Part shown: piece after piece, positions 1 to 11,662 of the stretch
Layout: each line of letters starts with the position of its first letter
Position numbering within the stretch: the first letter of the stretch is position 1
Source: Terfezia claveryi
Taxonomy: Eukaryota > Ascomycota > Pezizomycetes > Pezizales > Pezizaceae
Direction of reading: 5' to 3'
DNA: 64,000 nucleotides
Assembly (NCBI GenBank): GCA_015179025.1
Contig: WHUX01000245.1
Location: 1-64,000 of the forward strand
Translations under genes and position numbers: made by a program
Notes under the pieces: generated by a model
What the model was told of the DNA's origin: nothing
What the model saw: only the letters and a program-made list of their open reading frames with translations
Databases searched by the model: none

Positions 1-401
1 TTGACACCCGAACAGGCTTGTTCGAGTGTCAGCATGGTATTTGAATTTACATGCGAGCTATTTGACACCCGAACAGGCTTGTTCGAGTGTCAGCAGGCTT
101 GTTCAAGTGTCTTAATACTAGAAGGGATTAGAGAGGTGGATCGCGGAGTATCACCTGCGATCGCAGGTGACGTCAAGTTAGTCGGGCGCCACTCCTTTGG
201 CCACGGCAATCGTGTATATAGAAAGCCTTAGTTGTCGTTTCTTGTTCTTGTTCCTTATACAACGTCTTGTATTATAACCTTAGTAATACAGACTCTGCCT
301 TTTGTCCTGATACTCCAATCTATGGTTATAGTTTCGTCTTCGTGCGCTCCTTGGAGTCACGTCTTTAGTTATAGCCACAGCCATCGACTTACGCCATTAC
401 A
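1..401 (+). repeat. 5' LTR of gypsy A (partial)
   Basis: This matches the last 400 or so bases of the complete 3' LTR at 5335-5826 with about a dozen differences, nearly all transitions. It begins inside the second-to-last unit of a 61-bp tandem repeat and ends ...GCCATTACA. A TATA-like motif (GTATATA) at about 214-220 lies after the repeats and is a plausible core promoter. Confidence 0.9.
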
Positions 402-450
402 CTACATTGCGTAGATACACTCTACTGAGCGCAACCCCTAGCTACAAACA

Positions 451-1656
451 ATGACTCAGCCCGTTGTTGAATTGCCGGCTGCTATTGTCGACCTAGTTCC
501 TTGTTTGCGAACTGTATTGAACTCAGCAAACCAGAACTACACCGGAATACTCAATGAAACCATTACTCTACTAGATCAGCTACTAGGGCTACCAGACTGA
601 CGACAAGATGTCATAAGATTACGAACCCAAGTAACGAACTTAATGAATCAACTCACGGCGCGGCAACAAGAAGACACAACCTTACGCACAGCCACTCAAG
701 AGTTACGAGATGAAGTAACTACACAAGAAACAGTGATTAATGAGCTTCGAATGCAGTTGGAAGATATGAGGGCCATCAATGCGACTTTGGCTCGGTTGCA
801 ACCAAGAGAAGGAGGGGGTCGTTTGGAGAAGATACGCAACCCAGAAAAATTCTCTGGAAAAGACCGAAATAAGCTGCGCCCTTTCCTTACCAAACTATGA
901 CTAAAGGCTGCTACTTATAGTGACGAACAAGCAAAACTTCGACTAGCAGTAAATTCCTTAGCTGAAGATGCCCTAGATCAGGTTACCCCTTATGTTGAAA
1001 ATGATACGGTGAACTTAACCAATCTAGCAGCACTTATTACCATTCTCGAAAATGCATTCGGTGATCCAAATCGAGTAGCCAATGCAGAGTACAAACTACA
1101 AACGATGATTCAGGGGGCCAGGGAGTTCGCTGCCTATTTTGCCGAATTTCAACGATATGCAGCTGAAACGAGTTGGGGTAATACGGCTAAGTTGGTAGCT
1201 CTAAAGCGCGGACTTTCCTACCAACTACAACAAGATCTCCTCGCCATACATCCAGAGCCCACGGAGTTTAACGAGTATGTGGAGGTCTGCCAAATGCTAG
1301 ATACTCGTCGCCGCGAGCTACAAACCCAAATGCGTAATCGTGTTGGACCAACGCCCCGAATGATATCACGCCCTACCGCTCCTGCTCCAGTTAACCCCCA
1401 AATAGTCCAAACTCCCTCTACCTCTACAGCCACGGGTACTCACCCTGGGCCCATGGATTTGTCTGCAGGAAGAAAGAAGATATCTCCGGAGGAAAAAGCA
1501 AAGAGAATGGCTGAAGGGAGGTGCTATTATTGTAGAGGAATGGGACATGGGGATAGAACTTGCCCACACATACAAAAACGTACCCTAAAAGTTGCCGAAA
1601 CGGTTATGGAAAATACGAATAAGGGAATAGAAGTTGGGAAACAGGCAAAAGAGTAG
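451..1656 (+). pseudogene. gag: gag of gypsy A (two in-frame stops)
   Basis: Capsid/nucleocapsid precursor of the element. The frame opens at ATG 451 (MTQPVVELPA) and runs to TAG 1654-1656, about 400 codons. Residues ~50-110 are Gln/Arg/Glu-rich and likely coiled coil. The capsid-like part (about residues 130-310) includes AFGDPNRVANAEYKL, typical of chromovirus Gag. The C-terminal zinc knuckle CYYCRGMGHGDRTC fits CX2CX4HX4C. Two in-frame TGA codons (598-600 and 898-900) break the frame, the second probably a former Trp codon. Pol follows in the -1 frame with no long gap. Confidence 0.88.
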
Positions 1657-1682
1657 CCTTACCTTAGAGGGATGGCATTGAG

Positions 1683-4600
1683 TTGAGGCAGGATAAATTT
1701 CTGGACTCTTTAAGCATTTCCAGTTCGTCTTTGCAGTCTTCAGAGGAAGAGTTTTTGGATGGGAATCACCTTATAGTTAGTTGTGAATTAAATGATAATG
1801 GTTCTAGAATCCTTACTCATACCCTGATAGACTGCGGAGCAACGGGTTATACATTTATAGACCAGGAATTTGCAAGCCATCACCAACTCCCCCTTTATAA
1901 ACTCAATAATCCCCGTACACTAGAAGTTATTGATGGGCGACCAATCGAGTCAGGGACAATTACACACATTAGCAAGCTAAAGCTAATAATTGATCAGCAC
2001 CAAGAGGAACTTCCACTGTTTATTACCAAACTAGGCCACTACCCCATAGTATTAGGACTTCCATGGCTACGATGTCATGATGTGAATATCCATTTCGCTA
2101 AGAACACTGTTACTTTCGACTCCGATTTTTGCCTCTACCATTGTTGTGAAAAACCCTCAACCATAAAGGGTATCTCAATTCCAGTTCCAGAAAACCCTCG
2201 AATTGCCCTTATTGCAGGATCAACCTTTAGTCGCCTAGTTAAAAAAGCAAAGCAGGTGGAAACAGCCTTCCAGACAACTATCTACGAACTTAACATGGCT
2301 TTAAAAGATCCTGAACAACAACCTAAGACAGAGGAGGATAAGATAAAGGAACTAGTGCCTTCTGAATACTACGAATTCCTTCCATTATTTAAGAAGGCTA
2401 TTGCAGAAATCCTCCCCCCCCACCAACCTTACGACCATAAAATTCCTCTTAAAGAAGGATTTACTCCCCCTTTTGGACCTCTATACTCCCTATCAAAACC
2501 AGAGTTAGAGGCTCTTAAAGTATGGCTGGAAGAAAACCTGTCCAAAGGATTTATTTGTGCCTCCTCATCTCCCGCAGGTGCACCTATCTTATTTATTAAG
2601 AAGAAGGATGGGTCCTTGTGTCTTTGTGTGGTCTATCGTGGTCTTAATGATGGTACCATCAAGAACCGATACCCACTACCCCTTATACGAGAGACTTTGA
2701 CTAGACTTTCTAAGGCACGATACTATTCAGCTCTTGACATTAGAAGTGCCTACAACCTCATCAGGATGGCGGAAGGAGAGGAATAGAAAACAGTGTTCCG
2801 AACTCGTTATGGCTTTTATAAGACCTTAGTTATGCCTTTCGGCTTCACAAATGCTCCTGCCAGCTTCCAACATTTTATTAATGATGTTCTCCATCCCTTC
2901 CTTGACAATTTCTGTACGGCTTACTTTGATGACATTTTAATATATAGCGATACCCTCGAAGAACACCGAACACATGTTACCAAGGTATTGCAAGCTCTCC
3001 AAAAAGCCGGCCTCTACCTAAAACCCGAGAAGTGTGAATTTCATAAGACCACGGTCCACTACCTGGGCATGATCATCTCAGCAGAAGGGATACAAATGGA
3101 TCCAGCTAAAGTTAAGGCCGTAATGGACTGGGAATCCCCAATTAACCTTCATGATGCTCGTGCTTTTCTAGGATTCGCCAATTTTTATCGCCGGTTTATC
3201 AAAGACTTCTCCAAGATTGTGGCTCCTATCGTGAAACTAAGAAAAAAAAATACAACCTGGCATTGGAGCGACGAATGCTAGAAGGTGTTCCAAAACCTTA
3301 AAACAGCGTTTATTTCCGCTCCTGTTCTCCAGCATTTTGATCCCGACCGTGAAATTATAGTAGAAACAGATGCATCAGACTACGTTTCTACTGGAATTCT
3401 TTCGCAATATAACAATAATAGCATACTTCACCCTGTTGCTTACTTCTCTAAGAAGCACTCACCAACTGAATGCAACTATGAGATTTATGATAAGGAATTA
3501 ATGGCTATTATCCGATGCTTCGAAGAATGGTGAGCTGAATTGGAATCCACCCCCCATCCAATCAAAGTACTTTCAGATCACAAAAATCTAGAATACTTTA
3601 TGTCAACAAAGCTCCTCAACTGCCGTCAAGCTCGATGGTCAGAATTTCTCTCCCGCTTCAACTTCAAGATAGTTTACCATCCAGGTAAAGCAAGGGGAAA
3701 ACCAGATACATTAACAAGAAGGTCAGGAGACCTTCCAAAGGAAGGAGATGAACATATAAGGTTTCAAAATCAAGTCGTTCTCAAACCTCACAATTTAACA
3801 ATCAATGCGATAGTAGAAGAGCTGGAACTAGAGGACTTGTTTAATAGGGGTTTTGAAGTTGATCCACTGCCAAGAAAGACATTAGCTAAGCTGCAGCAAG
3901 GAAAGAAGCGATCTAAGGACATCTTACTAGCTGAATGTGAAGAGAATAATGGAAAGCTAAAATATCGTAGACGGATATATGTACCAAATTATATGCCTCT
4001 AAAGTTACGTCTAATCTAGGACTATCACGATATTCCAGCAGCAGGGCATCCAGGGCGATCCAAGACACTTGAGCTTATCTCGCGACAATATTATTAGCCA
4101 CAAATGCATAAGGATGTAGATCAGTATGTACACAATTGTCACACCTGTCAACGTGCTCGAACGACACGACATGCCCTCTATGGCATTCTTCGACCACTCG
4201 CAATTCCCCAAGGTGCTTGGCAAGATATTTCCATGGATTTCATTATTGGGCTACCCTGGTCAAATGGATACAATGCAATTTTGGTAGTAGTATGTTGACT
4301 AACTAAAATGCGGCACTTTATTCCCTGTCGTGATACCACTACTGTAGAGCAATTAGCAGATCTATATGCTCGGCATATCTTCCACCTCCATGGTCTTCCT
4401 AGAACAATTGTATCAGACCATGGGTCTTAATTCATCTCTCACTTTTGGAAAGCTCTCTGTCAAGTGCTTAAGATTCAACCTCTCCTGTCCACACCGTTTC
4501 ACCCTCAAACTGACGGCCAGACCGAACGAGTCAATGCCACTCTAGAACAATATTTATGGGTGTATGTTAATTATTTGCAGGATGACTGGGAGAACTGGTT

Positions 4601-5300
4601 GCATCTCGCCGAGTTTGTAGCTAATAATCAAGCTTTTGAAACAACTGAGTCATCTCCCTTCTTTGCGAATTATGGTTATGACCCACTGTAGCAATTTGAT
4701 TTCGAGGAAAAGCCCATACAACCTGATGAGCAGAGTGCTATAGAGGTGGCCGGGAAGATCAAGGAAATAATGGAACACTTACAAAACGAGATGGCTAGGG
4801 CGCAGGCACGGCAACAGGAGCAAGCAGACAAAGGACGAGATAATGCTCCAGTATTCAAGGAGGGAGATCTGGTTTGGTTTAATAGCCAGCACATTACAAT
4901 ACAACGGCCAAGTAGAAAGCTCGACCATAAACGGATTGGCCCCTACAAGATCACAAAGGTTATATCCCCCTATGCATACGAACTCGACTTCCCCGCTAGT
5001 ATGCATTATCATCGAGTCCAGCATATTTCACTTCTCGACCCAGCAAACAATAATCCCCTACTTGGGCAATACAATCCCCCACCTCCACCAGTGATAGTTG
5101 ATAATGAGGAAGAGTGGCATGTGGAAGTAATCTTGGATTCTTGTCTTCGGAGGAAGAAATTAGAGTACTTAGTGAAATGGGTAGGGTTTGAAAGACCAGA
5201 CTGGGAACCGGCAACAAACATCAACAAACTCAAGGCTATTGATGACTTCTACAGGCGAAATCCGAGCAAACCAGGACCATTGCTGGAAGACGAAGACTAA
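1683..5300 (+). pseudogene. pol: pol of gypsy A: PR-RT-RNaseH-INT-chromodomain (eight stops)
   Basis: One frame runs from about 1683 to TAA 5298-5300. Protease: LIDCGATGYTFID near 1830. RT: about 2400-3130, with [15 protein letters not shown] and the YFDD active site (AYFDDILIYS). RNase H: VETDASDY and [11 protein letters not shown]. Integrase: zinc finger ending CHTC, then DFIIGLP and [15 protein letters not shown]-terminal chromodomain (EWHVEVILDS ... EYLVKWVGF) should target integration to modified chromatin. In-frame stops lie at 2784, 3279, 3531, 4017, 4095, 4296, 4428 and 4689. Most fit Trp, Gln or Arg codons changed by one transition: the related element F keeps W or R at several of these places (for example EEW and EEWRP). 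No frameshift is seen. Not functional as it stands. Confidence 0.93.
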
Positions 5301-5334
5301 GCCTCAAGGGACTTCAGCCGTAAGGAGGGGATAT

Positions 5335-5826
5335 TGTCACGGCGTTAATCTACTTGCGAGCTATTTGATACCCAAACAGGCTTGTTCGAGTGTCAGCACG
5401 GTATTTGAATTTACTTGCAAGCTATTTGACACCTGAACAGGCTTGTTCAAGTGTCAGCATGGTATTTGAATTTACTTGCGAGGTATTTGACACCCGAACA
5501 GGCTTGTTCGAGTGTCAGCAGGCTTGTTCGAGTGTCTTTATACTAGAAGGGATTAGAGAGGTGGATCGTGGAGTATCACCTGCGATCGTAGGTGACGTCA
5601 AGTTAGTCGGGCACCACTCCTTTGGCCACGGCAATCGTGTATATAGGAAGCCTTAGTTGTCGTTTCTTGTTCTTGTTCCTTACGCAACATCTTGTATTAT
5701 AACCTTGGTAATACAGACTCTGCCTCTTGACCTGATACTACAATCTACGGTTATAGTTTCGTCTTCGTGCGCTCCTTGGAGTCACGTCTTTAGTTATAGC
5801 CACAGCCATCGACTTACGCCGTTACA
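5335..5826 (+). repeat. 3' LTR of gypsy A (492 bp)
   Basis: Bounded by TGTCACGG... and ...CCGTTACA, and preceded by a purine tract (GTAAGGAGGGGA) that serves as the polypurine primer. The first ~180 bp hold three units of a 61-bp tandem repeat. Each unit contains the inverted repeat GACAC-cc-GAACA/TGTTC-ga-GTGTC around a GGCT loop. A TATATA motif lies near 5640. The termini (TGTCAC...GTTACA) match those of elements F and H, so the three belong to one lineage. Confidence 0.93.
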
Positions 5827-5998
5827 CTAGAATAAGTACATTTGAAGACGACACTATTTTATACAAGAATGTGTGGAGGAAGGACTATTAACAGTGCACT
5901 GGGTACCAGGAGATGAGAACCCAGCTGATATATTCATGAAATATATAGATGTTCATCGATTGAAGTCTGTCTCTAAGTTGGTGAGAATGATGAGTTAG
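5827..5998 (+). pseudogene. Ty1/copia RNase H C-terminal fragment
   Basis: From about 5843 one frame reads ...HYFIQECVEEGLLTVHW, then VPGDENPADIFMKYI, ending at TAG 5996-5998. This is the conserved end of copia-type RNase H (the ENPADI.TK motif). The 5' part of the gene is not here; gypsy A separates it, so A jumped into this copia copy. A G-rich polypurine tract and an LTR start follow directly. Confidence 0.85.
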
Positions 5999-6020
5999 TA
6001 GCCAGCAGATTAGGGGGGCA

Positions 6021-6371
6021 TGTTGAATGATAACCTGCTGGTATGGCTAGATTATATGGACAGGCTAAATGCAAAGAGATTGCATGGACATGCTAAATAT
6101 GGTGGGATTGCATGGACAGGCTAAATGCAGTGAGATTGCATGGATAGGCTAGGTGTGTTCTAATTCGAACAAATAGTCATGTTGTTGTTTTCATTGTCAC
6201 TGGAGTTTTCATGTATTTAATGGGACCATTGAGCACCTATTTAGATTGCTATTAAATCATTAGATTCATGAATATAAAGACATCTTCTCTTATATCTCTA
6301 CTCATACAGCCATATATGAGGTTTTACAGACTCTCCTAATTGGGTCATCACTTGTACTAGTACTTTTATCA
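6021..6371 (+). repeat. 3' LTR of the copia element interrupted by gypsy A (end approximate)
   Basis: The start TGTTGAATGATAACC directly follows the polypurine tract AGGGGGGCA at 6012-6020. Positions 6056-6150 carry about three copies of a ~33-bp tandem repeat built on GATTGCATGGACAGGCTAAATG. The right end is a guess (…TTTTATCA) because no second copy is in the window. Confidence 0.6.
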
Positions 6372-6539
6372 TCCAATCAAATATGCCTCTTGAATTTCTC
6401 TGGGGACAAGAAATTATAGCCGTTATTTATGAGTATTAGTAACATTTAATTAGAAATTCGTAATCAGCCATTAAGACAAGCATAGATCCTGATGGGCCTT
6501 TTCCTAGTCAGCCACAAGTGGAACAATAAGATTCCAGGT

Positions 6540-9500
6540 TTCTTGACCAAAGACTAGAAAGGTAATACACTGAGGATATAACACCAGATTGTTTTACATA
6601 TTCTATTACTCCCCACAAAAGTTTTTAAAGTACATATATGATTCTGAATGGAGCTATGAGAGTCGATATTAATAAATTTCATACGAAAGTGAGTCAAACA
6701 TTCTGTATGGAGATGGCAAGGTTAAGAAGTATATACCAATTCTCTCTGCCTGGCTTACCGACTATATGGAAAATGTCAATATCTATAGTATTGAAACCAA
6801 TCATTGCCCTATATATATTGTAAGTCTTTGAGAACTTGAAATTCTACAAAAGAAATCACTGCCTATGTACAATCATGTGGAATATAAGAGGCTGTATCGA
6901 GTAGAGGATCTAGAGAGGTATATAGCTATAGATAATAGATATGATTAGAATAGAGCATGGCTAACATATAGCTAGATTAGATAATATAGGAATAAAGCAC
7001 TTTGAAAATGCGCTATGGGTTCAGCTGCAAGTCCTGAGTATCTAACCACTATATATGGTCTATGGTAATATACTTCATAATATTCTTCTTGAGATACTCA
7101 AGTATCTCATAGGCTAAATAGAGCAGTTTCTCAACAAACACTAGTGCTTAAAGGTATTCAATATGATCTGAGAACAGATTCCACCATATCTAGAATATTG
7201 ACCACCCTAGAAGAGATATTGGTAAATTACAATATAGAGTGGTATAGAAATGCAGGGAATTAATCATATGATCTTGGCTTGCTTCACAGCAGTACTGTAT
7301 GATCCAATAACAGACATCCCAAGTCTCTCAGCAGGTGCCAAAGCAGATAGTAAGTGAGTGATCTAATATATACAATATATTATATATTTCTACCTTATGG
7401 TACAGTACCAGAGTTATATACTCTAGATAATAGGTTATATAGATCTATACCTCCGGAAATTCCATAATAACCTACATATTTTTAGTAAGTTTTGGGCTAC
7501 AAAAAAGGATCATAAGAACACAAAGGAAGCTATAAGAGAGCTAGAGTAACATACTGTGTAATGATCGACACCCACGTAACGATTGACACTAGCCCCCTGC
7601 CACATGCCATAATATTCCAATATCTCTATCAATAGATGTGATATCGATGCAGTAAGAACAATGAATATAGGCTAAAAACACAAGAAAAAGTCAAATTTAA
7701 TATCTCCAACCCACTCCGATCTACACTGAACCCTCTATAGCACCTGAATTCGCAATACCACTTATGAGTACTCCTCTAGTAAAATCCACCCCCACCCGCC
7801 CCACACTGCTTACGACAACTACTGCTAGCTGTCATAGGTTCCCTAGAGGTCCACTCTATAAGCCTTATTAGTATAGACTCAAGCTGCTCACTGTATATAG
7901 AACTACATAGACTACAAACTATACTGCTCTGTAATACTTTTGTAAGCTAGCTTCCTTGGTATCAAATTTCAGCTATTTTAAGCGATTCAATCAAGCTATA
8001 TTTGTGGTACTGTAATCTCAAGATCTTAGGGTGCCCCTCTATATAGTATTTTAAACCCAGCATGTTCTGTAGCTTCTGAATCATGCAAATTTCTGACCAA
8101 GCTCTATATATCTCGATATACAATATATTCGGCCTCAAAGGTCCTAGCAATCATAATACTAAGCCGCTCGATTCAATACAGGCTTAGCCGAGAGTTTTGA
8201 AGGCCCTTGATCTGTTTCTACAACTGGGGCTTCTTTTCTGTGCCATTGTTAAGTTTTTTGAGGGTTTAGGAGTTTGTGTACATTATATCATCTCTAGGAT
8301 TGAAGCTCATAAATTTCACGAGCTTCAATTGAGCCATATTGGCTCAAGCGCAAGGTAGGCGCCTTAACCACATGCCTGTATTCAGTGCTGGTGCTGGTGC
8401 TGGCCCTGCTGCGCTGCTAGTGCAAGTCTGTGGCTGGTACCTTTGGGTATTCGGATACCTCTCCACCCAACGCATCTCAGCTACCCTCAACTGGTCAATA
8501 TCTCTTAACCTCCTTCAAGTAGCTCTGAATACTCCTGCATCTTCCTACTCATGAGAAATTCTATATAGATTACAAGTTCCTCTAAAATATTAAGATATCC
8601 GGTATAGGTTGTAAAATGTACCCAAACCTTTAAGATACTTAATAATGGTATAGAGGTGAAGCACCAGTTGTAGAAACAGATCAAGGGCCTTCAAAAGTCT
8701 CGGCTAAGCCTGTATTGAATCGAGCAGCTTAGTATTATGATTGCTAGAACCCTTGAGGCCGAATACATTGTATATCGAGATATATAGAGCTTGGTCAGAA
8801 ACTTGTATGATTCAGAAGCTACAGAACATGCTGGGCTTAAAATACTATATAGAGGGGCACCCTAAGATCTTGAGATTGCAGTACCACAAATATAGCTTGA
8901 TTGAATTGCTTAAAATAGCTGAAATTCGATACCGAGGGGGCTAGCTTGCAAAAGTATTACAGAGCAGTACAGTTTGTTGTCCATGTAGTTCTATATACAG
9001 TGAGCAGCTTGAGTCTATACTAATAAGGCTTATAGAGTAGACCTTTAGGGAACCTATGGTAGCTAGCAGTAGTTGTCGTGGGCAGTGTGGGGCGAGTGGG
9101 GGTGGATTATACTAGAGGGGTGCTTGTAAGTGGTATTGCAAATTCAGGTGCTATAGAGGGTTCAGCATAGATCGGGGTAGGTTGGAGATATTAAATTTGA
9201 CTTTTTCGAGTGTTTTTAGCCTATATTTATTGTTCTTACTGCATCGATATCACATCTATTGATGGAGATATTGGAATATTATGGCATGTGGCAGGGGGCC
9301 GGTGTCGATTGTCACATGGGTGTCGATCGTTACGCAGTATGTTACTCTAGCAGTTGATCAACTAGAGGCACGTTAAGTAAAACTGGATAAATATTTCAAT
9401 TTTAGTACAACAAAGAGAAAGAAAATAGCAATACAAGAACAATAAGAGAGACAACAGGTAATTCAGGATGTCTTGTGTAAGGCCGATTTCAATTTTTCTA

Positions 9501-9760
9501 AACTACATCTACTATCCCACTATACCACACAAATCAAAGATTTCGAGAGTCTCCCTCAGTACTCTACTAAGGTTATAAAAGCACTTTATAAGCCTTTAAA
9601 AGATACTTAATGAAGATCTAACTATGTAAATGTAGTGAAGTAAATACTAGATACTATTATGGTTGAACATGTATTATAAATAAGGGAACTGAATATAGAG
9701 GAATGGAGTTAGGAGTATGAGTTCAGTAGGGAAATTCTTGATATTATCTGGAAACTATGT
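6540..9760 (+). pseudogene. Plavaka/CACTA-like transposase relic, split by a foldback element
   Basis: Two blocks of degraded coding sequence flank the foldback element at 7540-9351. Left block, 6712-6810: DGKVKKYIPILSAWLTDYM then CP, which resembles the 'P.LS.W.AD..E......CP.C' stretch of fungal Plavaka-type transposases. A further part at about 7195-7320 (PPYLEY ... SGIEMQGINHMIL) fits the same family. Right block, 9487-9720: FNFSKLHLLSHYTTQI, SLPQYSTK and a polar stretch with RSNYVN, matching the conserved C-terminal half. Many stops make this a dead gene. The family call is from recalled motif patterns, not a search. I found no terminal CACTA motifs. Confidence 0.5.
7540..9351. mobile_element. 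Foldback element with ~690-bp inverted arms
   Basis: The left arm (7540-~8236) and right arm (~8667-9351) are near-perfect inverted copies, starting GCTAGAGTAACATACTG and ending CAGTATGTTACTCTAGC. A ~430-bp unpaired centre separates them. It lies inside the Plavaka-like transposase relic, whose coding resumes on the far side. A palindromic CTAG at each border may be the target duplication. The arms encode the same short frame (LYIEIYRAWSE) on opposite strands, with no recognisable function. The centre is GC-richer and contains a hairpin (8299-8308 with 8320-8329) and a GTGCTG run at 8381. No transposase is encoded, so it must be moved by another element. Confidence 0.8.
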
Positions 9761-10299
9761 ATAGAGGACCTTCAGAAAATGACAATACAGGCAGGAACAG
9801 TTTAGGATCCAATATTACAAGGTAAATAGGCTTCTGATGGTCCAGAAGGAACTCCTATGCAGACAATTGTAGTAAGGTTGGGTATTGGGAAGCTTGCAAA
9901 GTTCTTTACCGAATACCTGAGGTTAAACATACTAGGCTCTATTAATCTGGAAGAGTTTGTACATTTTCCAATGCACTATTATGCGGAGCTGTTAGTTAGT
10001 ATACCAGGATTCTAGGGGAAAGGTAGGTAGATGCATAATGTATAGTGGATGGGGGAAAAAGCATTTTACAAATAGGGTAAGACTAGGGTTGATTGGGTAT
10101 AGGAATGGTAAAGAGAATGGTCAGAGTATTCAAGTGGGGACCTGGATGGAAAAATTGTAGCAAAACTGGAAGAGCTCTTCAGTATATAGGATGATATTGA
10201 CAGGGTCTATGAAGTGGCTTTTGTATCCTTACTTCGAGTACAAGGTTCTAGAAGACCAGGTAGATATGAAGGAATAGTTCAGATGAAAGTATGAGAGGA

Positions 10300-10835
10300 T
10301 GGAAAAGGAATAAATATATTGTGCATTATAGACATTGAAAGAATGGTATATCAAATTATGTTAAAGAAAGGGAATACATAGCTGGTGAACAATAGGATTA
10401 ATTTCAATATATGGAATGAGCTATACTACGAATAAGATAATACCTGAATTTAGATTACAAGTATAGAGAGATTATAATTCAATTCTTAGAAATACAGACT
10501 ATAAGGGTCCTATTGAAGCCATTTCACATATAGAAGTTGTATCGTATTATAGAGCTTTGGTCATGAGAGGATGTAAGGTAGCAGAAAACAACTAAAGAGA
10601 TGGGAAAGATCATATAAGATGCTAGGGACAAGATTTCAAAAAGGTATTTATAGGGTCCACTGGAAGGCAAAAGGTCAGAAATGTATACATAGGGTGCTTT
10701 AGGAGACAAGGAATTAGACTAATACCTACAGGGCACACTGGAGCCCAAAAGTGCAGAGGAAAAAGAATAAGCATCCTGATACCTCTGTAGGATATCAGGA
10801 CGCTATAAATTTCTTCCTGATAGATATTCAAAAAC
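10300..10835. other. No recognisable gene
   Basis: AT-rich, with stops in all frames. It may be the 3' end of the Plavaka-like element, but I cannot align it to anything. Confidence 0.4.
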
Positions 10836-11040
10836 TATACAGCAGAAGCTAATAAAACCATATAGTAGATATTTAAAAACTATATAGCAAAAGCTAATAA
10901 AACCAAATAGTAGAAGTTTGAAAACCATATAATAGAAGCTAATAAAAGTACATAGCAAAAGCTAAGAAGACTATATTATAATAGGAGAAGCTAATATAGT
11001 CGATATTTAAAAACTATACAGCAGAAGCTAAAAAAAGATA
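10836..11040. repeat. Degenerate ~32-bp tandem repeat (AGCAGAAGCTAATAAAAC)
   Basis: About six copies of a unit resembling AACTATATAGCAAAAGCTAATAAAACC. The same unit recurs at 37436-37545. In both places similar sequence follows (TATTGGGAATAAAT at about 11148 and 37795), so this is part of a dispersed repeat family. Confidence 0.6.
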
Positions 11041-11315
11041 TATCTATAAGTAGGTTTACATATATATCTACTAGAGTATATATCAATTATATTTTACCTT
11101 AACGATATACTAACTAATGAAAAGTCCCAAATTGTACTATACCCTATTGGGAATAAATGGGAGCAACTGCTATACCCCTTTATAAGGTTAACCTATATTA
11201 TATATATACTAGGAGCAGTTTCTAGTAGGTACTACAGACAAGTAAAGAAGCATGATTTAGACTGGCCTTGTATTAGTATGATATAGTAAGTAGGCTATAC
11301 AGTAACAACAGGCAG

Positions 11316-11662
11316 CCTACAATATATCAAATATGCCCCAAACTCACTAACCCAGATATACCTAATATTTGTACCTTCTCTAGTTAGATAAAAGGTCTAT
11401 AATATTCAGCCTACAATATGTCAAATATATTTACCCTGAACTTGCCCACCTATAACCCTAAACTCGCCAACCCAATGTCTGTAGCTTTACCAGCTAGATA
11501 AAAAGCCTATAATATTTAGCCTGCAATATATCAAATATGCCCTTAACTCACTAATCATAGATATACCCAATATTCATACCTTTTCTAGCTGAAGAAAAGC
11601 ATATGATATTTGGCCTATAATTTATCGAATATATTTACCTTAAACTCACTAACCCAATACCA
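11316..11662. repeat. Four degenerate tandem units, 90-113 bp
   Basis: Units start near 11320, 11411, 11524 and 11619 with CAATATATCAAATATGCCC or a close variant. Each continues with ACTCACTAACCCA and TAGATAAAAGCCTATAAT-like sequence. The period is uneven, as expected of an old satellite. No coding content. Confidence 0.6.

Larger units (their letters stand above)
1..5826 (+). mobile_element. Ty3/gypsy chromovirus A, RIP-mutated (left end outside window)
   Basis: This is an LTR retrotransposon with gag (CCHC knuckle) followed by pol in the order protease, reverse transcriptase, RNase H, integrase, chromodomain, which defines a chromovirus. The left LTR is cut by the window edge (1-401) and the right LTR is complete (5335-5826). 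Pol carries eight in-frame stops and gag two, but I see no frameshift inside either frame, which points to transition mutation rather than random decay. The element sits inside the RNase H end of a copia element, whose reading frame resumes right after the 3' LTR. The left target-site duplication is outside the window. Confidence 0.93.

Noticed and set aside
8339..8554. 71-codon frame in the foldback centre
   Set aside because: It has Ala/Gly repeats from a GTGCTG run and no support beyond being open.
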